A stretch of 18,344 nt of DNA from contig JABXGS010000210.1 of the NCBI GenBank assembly GCA_016550425.1, positions 1 to 18,344 of the forward strand. The letters are read 5' to 3'. This document shows, piece by piece, positions 13,428 to 18,344 of the stretch. The notes beneath the pieces were generated by a model. That model was not told the origin of the DNA, did not search any database, and saw nothing but the letters and a program-made list of their open reading frames with translations. The stretch comes from an archaeon. GTDB taxonomy: Archaea > Asgardarchaeota > Hermodarchaeia > Hermodarchaeales > Hermodarchaeaceae. A program made the translations under genes and the position numbers. Position 1 is the first letter of the stretch. Each line of letters starts with the position of its first letter.

Positions 13428-15341
13428 ATGCAACCCCTCCTGGGCCATTCGGATCAAGCATTTCGGTTAGTAGCGACCTCCAGTAGTACAAGAAAAAAAT
13501 TAACTGGGGCCCAGCGAGGAAAAATCACTGCTCTAATTGTCTCCGCGAATCAACGAAAAGCCTATCCCATCATTAAATCGCTCAAGAGAATGAAATATAC
13601 TACAATAGGCGCGTTCTCTCACTGGCGTTCGCCAGTCTTTTCTCGATACCTCGACCACCGCTACCACATCGCCAATCCCTACGAAAATGAAAATACCTAT
13701 CTCAAGCAAATCGGCTATCTAATGGACCAATACAATCCCATCGTCGTTCCAGTGGGATTCATTGATACAGTGTTGTTAGCCAATTACCGAAAATCACTGA
13801 GCAAAAACGGCGTAATCCTTGCCCCCACTCATACTGCTATCAAAAAGGCTGCAAATAAAGCCACACTAGATCGACTCAGCCAATCAACAGGAGTCCTTTA
13901 TCCCAAAACCGAAAAAATAACAAAACGATCATGGAAAGAAGTCCTCAACACCATTGGATTACCTCTCGTCGTGAAAGGCACCTCAGATGCTGCAAATCCT
14001 CAATACGCATTTCACGCAAAAGACATTGAGCGAATTGTCGCATCACGAAGCGGACCCTTAATCGCTCAACAATTCATTCCTGGATCAGGAACCGGCTACT
14101 TCACAGTAGCCGCTGGCGGTTATGTTCTCGCTGAGTACGTACATCGCCGAATTATAGAAACTCAACCCAGTGGTGGGCCTAGCCTGGTCGCATGCCATGA
14201 GCCCGAATCACCAATCTATGATCTGGGACGAAAAATCACACTAAACCTTTCTTGGTCTGGTCCACTGATGATCGAATTTCGTAGACACGAAGAGAGTGGA
14301 GACTATTATCTAATTGAATTGAATCCTAAGTTCTGGGGAAGTCTTGAACTGGCTACAGCATGGAACCTTGACTTTCCCCAATACCTCTTGCACGGTCAAG
14401 AATATGGATGGGAGCCTGACCCAACTGATTCTAGTTTTCCACTTTTCCATCACAGAGGAACTCAAGGATGCTTTTCTTGGCTTCTTCCCGGATTCAGTGC
14501 CTATTTCCGTACAAATCCCCAAGTCTGGCTGCGAATGCTCTGGCATGCCATCAAACGCAATAACCGAACAGATATCCATTATCAAGATCCCCCTGAGCTG
14601 TTCTATGGCATAATATCCCGGCTGTTAAACATACTTCTCCCCAAAGCCAGACAACCCAAGATAGCTCTTCAGAATCGATATAAACAGAATATCCGCGCAT
14701 TACAAAAACGCCTTCATGATGAACCCATCAAGGCTCTTGTTTTCGATCTCGACGGCACCCTAACCACTCTGAAGATCAACTGGGGAACGGTACGACATAT
14801 GCTCATCCTCAAAGACTTACTGCATCCGCAAGAAAGATCCGTTATGATTGGTCTTTACCGTGCACAAAAACAGAGTCCCGATCATTATGCCAAAATGAGC
14901 CATATTGTAGAAACCTATGAAGAGCAGGCTGCAGCTAAACTCTCGCGGTCTAGAGCACTTGTCAATAGCTTTCAGAAGCTAAGAAAATTCAACATCAAAC
15001 TCGCCATCGTGTCTAAACAAACATCACGGAATATTCGAACCGCAATTAAACGACTTGAAATTGAAGAAACTATAGATCTTGTAATTGGTCGCGAACATGG
15101 TATGCAACGTGCCCATCAAGCTAGACACGCTTCTCAATCACTACAAATCGCTCCAACACGGATGTGTCTTGTCGGCGACACAATGGGCGACGCTGTATCT
15201 GCTGCCTCACTCCAAATGAAACCAATTGCAATTACCAATAATGCTTATAGGTTTCAACAATTTATCGAACTTGGGGTTCCCTGCTTCCACACAGTTGCTG
15301 ATTTCCTCCGCATCATCGAAAAACGCTACAAAACAGTGTAA
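13428..15341 (+). CDS. ATP-grasp ligase / HAD phosphatase fusion protein
   Basis: Counted from ATG 13428 the product has 637 residues. An N-terminal Rossmann-like pre-ATP-grasp domain (about 33-135) leads into an ATP-grasp domain (about 140-325). It shows an ATP-binding lysine strand LPLVVKG (K183), the lid region PLIAQQFIPGSGTGYF and the Mg-binding E284 and E297-L-N298-equivalent strand in YLIELNPKFWGS. A linker (about 326-430) precedes a HAD domain (about 435-630): motif I FDLDGTLT (D440, D442), motif II serine in IVSKQTS, motif IV VGDTMGD. The motif III lysine is not obvious (Arg/His-rich REHGMQRAHQARH). ATP-grasp enzymes join a carboxylate to an amine through an acyl phosphate, and HAD enzymes remove phosphate; the substrates are unknown. 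TTG 13419 is an alternative start. It is the middle gene of a rightward operon. Confidence 0.85.
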   Translation: MQPLLGHSDQAFRLVATSSSTRKKLTGAQRGKITALIVSANQRKAYPIIKSLKRMKYTTIGAFSHWRSPVFSRYLDHRYHIANPYENENTYLKQIGYLMDQYNPIVVPVGFIDTVLLANYRKSLSKNGVILAPTHTAIKKAANKATLDRLSQSTGVLYPKTEKITKRSWKEVLNTIGLPLVVKGTSDAANPQYAFHAKDIERIVASRSGPLIAQQFIPGSGTGYFTVAAGGYVLAEYVHRRIIETQPSGGPSLVACHEPESPIYDLGRKITLNLSWSGPLMIEFRRHEESGDYYLIELNPKFWGSLELATAWNLDFPQYLLHGQEYGWEPDPTDSSFPLFHHRGTQGCFSWLLPGFSAYFRTNPQVWLRMLWHAIKRNNRTDIHYQDPPELFYGIISRLLNILLPKARQPKIALQNRYKQNIRALQKRLHDEPIKALVFDLDGTLTTLKINWGTVRHMLILKDLLHPQERSVMIGLYRAQKQSPDHYAKMSHIVETYEEQAAAKLSRSRALVNSFQKLRKFNIKLAIVSKQTSRNIRTAIKRLEIEETIDLVIGREHGMQRAHQARHASQSLQIAPTRMCLVGDTMGDAVSAASLQMKPIAITNNAYRFQQFIELGVPCFHTVADFLRIIEKRYKTV

Positions 15342-15362
15342 AAACCCAAAAGGACGAACATC

Positions 15363-16121
15363 ATGAAAATCATCCTTACACATGACGCAGATTCCGTGTA
15401 CAAACCCATTGAGCACATCCTCGCACGACGAGAAAGATTCACAAAAAAGGACCTCAAAGCTGCAGAAAACGGCGCTCTCAATCTTTACAATAACATCGAA
15501 GAGATCGTGCATCTGGAAGCTGAACTAGGCTTTCAATCCACTTTCTTCCTTCCCACATTCCTCTTTAACCTCTATACCATTATCGACACCTTGAAAACCA
15601 TTCAAACTGAAGGCACCGAACTCCAACTCCATTACGTACATGAAGACCATCCCCAATTCAAAGGGTTATTTAATATACAAAGAGCATTCTTTTCCGACCT
15701 CATCGGTAACATCCACGGGGTTCGATGCCATAATCTCTGGATTACCCCCTCGCTTCTTGAGCTGTTCAAGGACGAAGGAATTCTTTATGACTCCTCCTAT
15801 CGTAGTGTAACAGTCCAAAGAATAGATCCCTATAAACTTGACACCGGGCTAATTGAAATTCCCATTGGGATTATGGATACAGATCTCTTTGGGCGCCTTC
15901 AGCTTACTGAAAACGAAGCTTGGAAATATATTCTCAAAGATTTGGACGTGGCCAAAGAGATTCACGCGGAATATTTCACATTCCTATTTCATCAGGAATC
16001 CTTCCGCATGAAAGGGGGTCGCCTTTATGCCAAACTCCTCAAACACCTTACTCATGAAGGCTACGAAGGCATCCGCTGTTGTGATCTTCCTCTCGTCCAA
16101 GAGGCGCTAAAGAAAGTCTAA
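15363..16121 (+). CDS. NodB-like polysaccharide deacetylase family protein
   Basis: A 252-residue protein of the carbohydrate esterase 4 (NodB) type. Motif 1 (TFDDG) appears as T6-HDAD-S (D8/D10). Motif 2 is represented by the metal-site histidines H90 and H93 (ELQLHYVHED), with HxxH rather than the common HxxxH. The motif 3 arginine is R121 (GVRCHN). YDSSYRS (D143) and the late histidine H210 (LFHQES) follow. Such enzymes remove N- or O-acetyl groups from polysaccharides with a divalent metal. No signal peptide is visible, so a cytosolic precursor or lipid-linked glycan is likely the substrate. ATG 15363 has AAAGGACG about nine bases upstream. It lies 21 bases after the ATP-grasp/HAD gene and converges with the M24 gene 13 bases away. 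Confidence 0.82.
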   Translation: MKIILTHDADSVYKPIEHILARRERFTKKDLKAAENGALNLYNNIEEIVHLEAELGFQSTFFLPTFLFNLYTIIDTLKTIQTEGTELQLHYVHEDHPQFKGLFNIQRAFFSDLIGNIHGVRCHNLWITPSLLELFKDEGILYDSSYRSVTVQRIDPYKLDTGLIEIPIGIMDTDLFGRLQLTENEAWKYILKDLDVAKEIHAEYFTFLFHQESFRMKGGRLYAKLLKHLTHEGYEGIRCCDLPLVQEALKKV

Positions 16122-16134
16122 GAATTCTCTTTTA

Positions 16135-17415
16135 TTAGCTCTCTATGGTCAAGTAATCGATATCCCGCGGATAATAAGTCACCAGTTCCATACCATCATC
16201 AGTGATGAATATCGTATCAGAGTGCCGGAATCCCCCAATAGCCCGGTCATAGATTCCTGGTTCCACAGTAAAGACCATCCCTGGTTCCATGATATTTTCC
16301 ATCCCCTGATCAAGAAACGGCTTTTCATGGCCTTCTAAGCCGATGGCATGTCCGGTATGATGTTGCACTAAGTCCATAACTCCGTGTTGCTTAAAGACCG
16401 TGCGTGTAGCTTTATCCACAATTGAGCATGGCTTGCCTGGAGCAAATGTGTCAAAAGCGGCCTGTTGAGCTTCCATCATGATGTCAAAGTATTTCCGCTG
16501 TTTGGCTGTGGGTTCCCCTAAAAACATGGTGCGCTCCAACTCCGAATAATATCCTGCAACATTTGCAGCTGCTCCAGTCACCAAGGTATCGCCTGGTTTA
16601 AACACCGTAAATCGGGTCATGGCATGAGGGATCGCCGAATAGGTTCCAATTTGTCCACGATACCCCGCGTGTACTGGCAATCCTCCAATTGCAAAGGGAC
16701 GATACGCAATACCCAATGCATTTCCCATTGCCATCGACGCCTCTAAGGATGCCGCCGTCGATACCTCCACTTCATTCAACCCGACCTGTGTGTAATCCTG
16801 TAATAACTGATGGGCAAGATTGCCCCACATCGCCGATTCGCGTATACAGGCAAGTTCATCTTCGTCTTTGATAACTCGCATATTCGTCAATAGCTGGGGC
16901 ATAACTTTCACGGGAAATCCTAATACTTCCTCTAACTTAGGTCCCTCATAACCCCAGCGCCCCGAACTACCAGGCGCCTCAGCCCCTAAACTATCCTTAA
17001 TCTTCAACCCCTGTTTCAAAAACGTAGCAAAATGCTTCATTGGGTGTTTGGCGTCCGGGTAGTCAAAATATGTCCCAATCTTTGCCACGTTAGGTACTTC
17101 TTCTTCAACATGTTGTTTTTCTAACTCGGGTACAAAGAAACTGATCTCTGAATCTTGGACAATTAGGGCAAAGGGGCGTTCTGTGGGTATGTGGACAAAG
17201 CCGGTCAGGTAGTAGATGTGAGTCGGATTAAAAACAACGAAATGTGAAATTTTCGTCTCTGCGAGTTTCTGACGAAACTTTGAGAGTCGGTCTTCAAATC
17301 GACGCTGAGGAATTTTTACAATTGGCAAGTACCGTACCTCCCTTGAGAATGAATGGTATCTGTAGTTGTCAACTTTCCAAAAGGATTTCTGTTCTTCTTC
17401 AATTTTTGGTTCCAT
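16135..17415 (-). CDS. M24-family (Xaa-Pro peptidase-like) pita-bread protein with altered metal ligands
   Basis: The 426-residue product has a creatinase-type N-terminal domain (about 36-175, RRFEDRLSKFRQKL then NPTHIYYLTGF) and a pita-bread domain (about 180-415). H356 (HHTGHAIGLEGHE) and E385 (TVEPGIYDRAIGGF) are present. The canonical metal aspartates are not: where DxG...SDxTRT is expected there is TGAAANVAGYYSELERT (T280, then E292), and where RxEDT is expected there is RHSDT (397-401). It therefore need not be a two-metal aminopeptidase; creatinase and ectoine hydrolase (DoeA) are metal-independent relatives of the same fold. ATG 17415 overlaps by one base the TAA of the radical SAM gene, so translation is coupled and a joint role is likely. 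Confidence 0.9.
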   Translation of the reverse strand: MEPKIEEEQKSFWKVDNYRYHSFSREVRYLPIVKIPQRRFEDRLSKFRQKLAETKISHFVVFNPTHIYYLTGFVHIPTERPFALIVQDSEISFFVPELEKQHVEEEVPNVAKIGTYFDYPDAKHPMKHFATFLKQGLKIKDSLGAEAPGSSGRWGYEGPKLEEVLGFPVKVMPQLLTNMRVIKDEDELACIRESAMWGNLAHQLLQDYTQVGLNEVEVSTAASLEASMAMGNALGIAYRPFAIGGLPVHAGYRGQIGTYSAIPHAMTRFTVFKPGDTLVTGAAANVAGYYSELERTMFLGEPTAKQRKYFDIMMEAQQAAFDTFAPGKPCSIVDKATRTVFKQHGVMDLVQHHTGHAIGLEGHEKPFLDQGMENIMEPGMVFTVEPGIYDRAIGGFRHSDTIFITDDGMELVTYYPRDIDYLTIES

Positions 17416-18344
17416 TACGGAATAATTTCACATCCATTATTAAACTCTGGATAAGCGAAATCCTCCAGCGAAATAATCCCTTGTGATAGAAGCGCACGCA
17501 CCTCTGGTACGATGTCTCGGAGACAACCAAGAAGATGTTTCACTGTATCGCAGACTTTGAGAAAGCCTTCTTCACCCCACAACCGTTGCTTATTAGCAAA
17601 CAGGCAACGCCCTCCACACAACCCGAATTCCTCACAGGATGGACACGGCTCATCGAGCAGCATAATATCATGTAGCTCCTGAGGTTTAGTCTTCCAAATA
17701 TCGCCCACAATCGAAAAAGGCCAATTCGGGGAAATAGGGCAAATGCCAATCGAACCATCCACATGAATGGCAAAGGTGTCGTGCCCCGCTCCACAACGAA
17801 TCGAACTCCGATTACCCGTTAACAAGTCATACATTAGGGGTAAAAAGGGCACAATCCCTTCGACAACACCTGTTTGCATCGTCACCAGCCACTCATCCAC
17901 CAGTCGACTAATCCCTGGGTAATAGGATTCGCGTACCCACTGGTCAAAATCCATCCAATTGTCTTCCGCGTCCCAAATTGCATTCAATTGCCAGTGCACA
18001 TGCTGAAACCGGGGGCTCCTCAGATTAAGGAGGTGTCGCACATCGCGATAGATGTCACTCTGTTCGGACACAGTCATCCGGGCCACGATATCTCCTTGGT
18101 ATCCTTGCTGGTACAGCCAGCGTACATTTTCAATCACCTGATCGTATACGCCCTGTGATCGATATCCATCTGTTACATCCTTATCTCCATCAATGGAGAC
18201 AAGAATCGAATGGAATCGGTACAAATAACTCACGGGAATATGGTGCAAGAGCAGACCATTGGTTTGCAGCATGTATCGGGCTCGATGAAACCGACTCATA
18301 ATCTCAGTCATCAGGGGAATCCGCAGCGTAGGCTCTCCGCCATA
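17415..18344 (-). CDS. peptide-modifying-type radical SAM/SPASM enzyme (AF1577-like), N-terminus beyond the window
   Basis: The frame runs through the right edge: the first in-window codons give YGGEPTLRIPL, the radical SAM GGEP motif that binds the SAM amino group. The CxxxCxxC cluster motif must lie upstream, outside the window. The 309 visible residues (first in-window codon as 1) then show ILVSIDGDKDVTDGYR, VARMTVSE, HWQLNAIW and a SPASM region. C184 and C202 are in RCGAGHD...ICPIS, followed by CPSC, LCGGRC (C234, C237, C243, C247) and C265/C274. SPASM cysteines bind auxiliary [4Fe-4S] clusters in enzymes that modify peptides. The layout resembles the archaeal AF1577 family, presumed peptide-modifying. 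Its TAA overlaps the ATG of the M24 gene by one base. Confidence 0.85.
   Translation of the reverse strand, partial: YGGEPTLRIPLMTEIMSRFHRARYMLQTNGLLLHHIPVSYLYRFHSILVSIDGDKDVTDGYRSQGVYDQVIENVRWLYQQGYQGDIVARMTVSEQSDIYRDVRHLLNLRSPRFQHVHWQLNAIWDAEDNWMDFDQWVRESYYPGISRLVDEWLVTMQTGVVEGIVPFLPLMYDLLTGNRSSIRCGAGHDTFAIHVDGSIGICPISPNWPFSIVGDIWKTKPQELHDIMLLDEPCPSCEEFGLCGGRCLFANKQRLWGEEGFLKVCDTVKHLLGCLRDIVPEVRALLSQGIISLEDFAYPEFNNGCEIIP

Noticed and set aside
1..18344. CRISPR array or complete insertion sequence
   Set aside because: No regularly spaced direct repeats of CRISPR type were seen, and no intact transposase is present; the only mobile trace is the right-end remnant at 12569-12785.

Overview
This window looks archaeal and most likely comes from an Asgard-type archaeon. 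Shine-Dalgarno sequences of the GGTGA/GAGGTGA type, T-rich stops, AT-rich TATA boxes about 25-30 bases before several starts, an archaeal protein disulfide oxidoreductase, an AmrS-type radical SAM enzyme and a COG1751-like pyruvate-kinase-fold protein all point to Archaea. A full-length Ras/Rab-like small GTPase with five canonical G boxes adds the Asgard flavour. Placement at lineage level is inference; the 23S fragment at the left edge would settle it.

Left part (1-5967): the 3' end of a 23S rRNA with a T-rich downstream tract and no 5S RNA near it. Two small genes of unknown function follow, one of them a four-helix membrane protein. Next come a leftward ClC chloride channel/transporter with a CBS pair, a 357-base divergent promoter region, and a rightward run of TehB-like methyltransferase, membrane-anchored class-C-type serine hydrolase and small GTPase.

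Middle part (6020-12508): a leftward winged-helix regulator lies beside a block of TGACA/TGTCA sites spaced at 10-11 bases. A 37-codon small ORF with an excellent ribosome binding site and a structured, possibly attenuator-like, noncoding stretch ending in a strong hairpin and T tract follow. Then come an NTF2-like protein, two leftward small genes (one with a CxxC/HxxC plus winged-helix layout), AmrS, a tandem GNAT acetyltransferase, and a leftward PDO-thioredoxin reductase redox operon.

Right part (12569-18344): a GC-rich remnant of the right end of an IS200/IS605-type (IS1341-like) element carries the decayed C-terminal reading frame of TnpB and lies in the divergent promoter region between the PDO operon and the next genes. 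It could still encode a solo omega RNA. To its right is a rightward operon of a COG1751-like protein, an ATP-grasp/HAD fusion protein and a NodB-like deacetylase, which I read as a candidate surface-glycan or ligase/phosphatase module. Converging on it from the right edge is a translationally coupled pair: a peptide-modifying-type radical SAM/SPASM enzyme (cut by the window edge) and an M24 pita-bread protein with altered metal ligands, a plausible peptide-modification module.

The best candidates for something undescribed are the rSAM-M24 pair, the ATP-grasp/HAD-deacetylase operon, the solo TnpB right end, the phased TGACA array and the structured RNA at 7045-7250.
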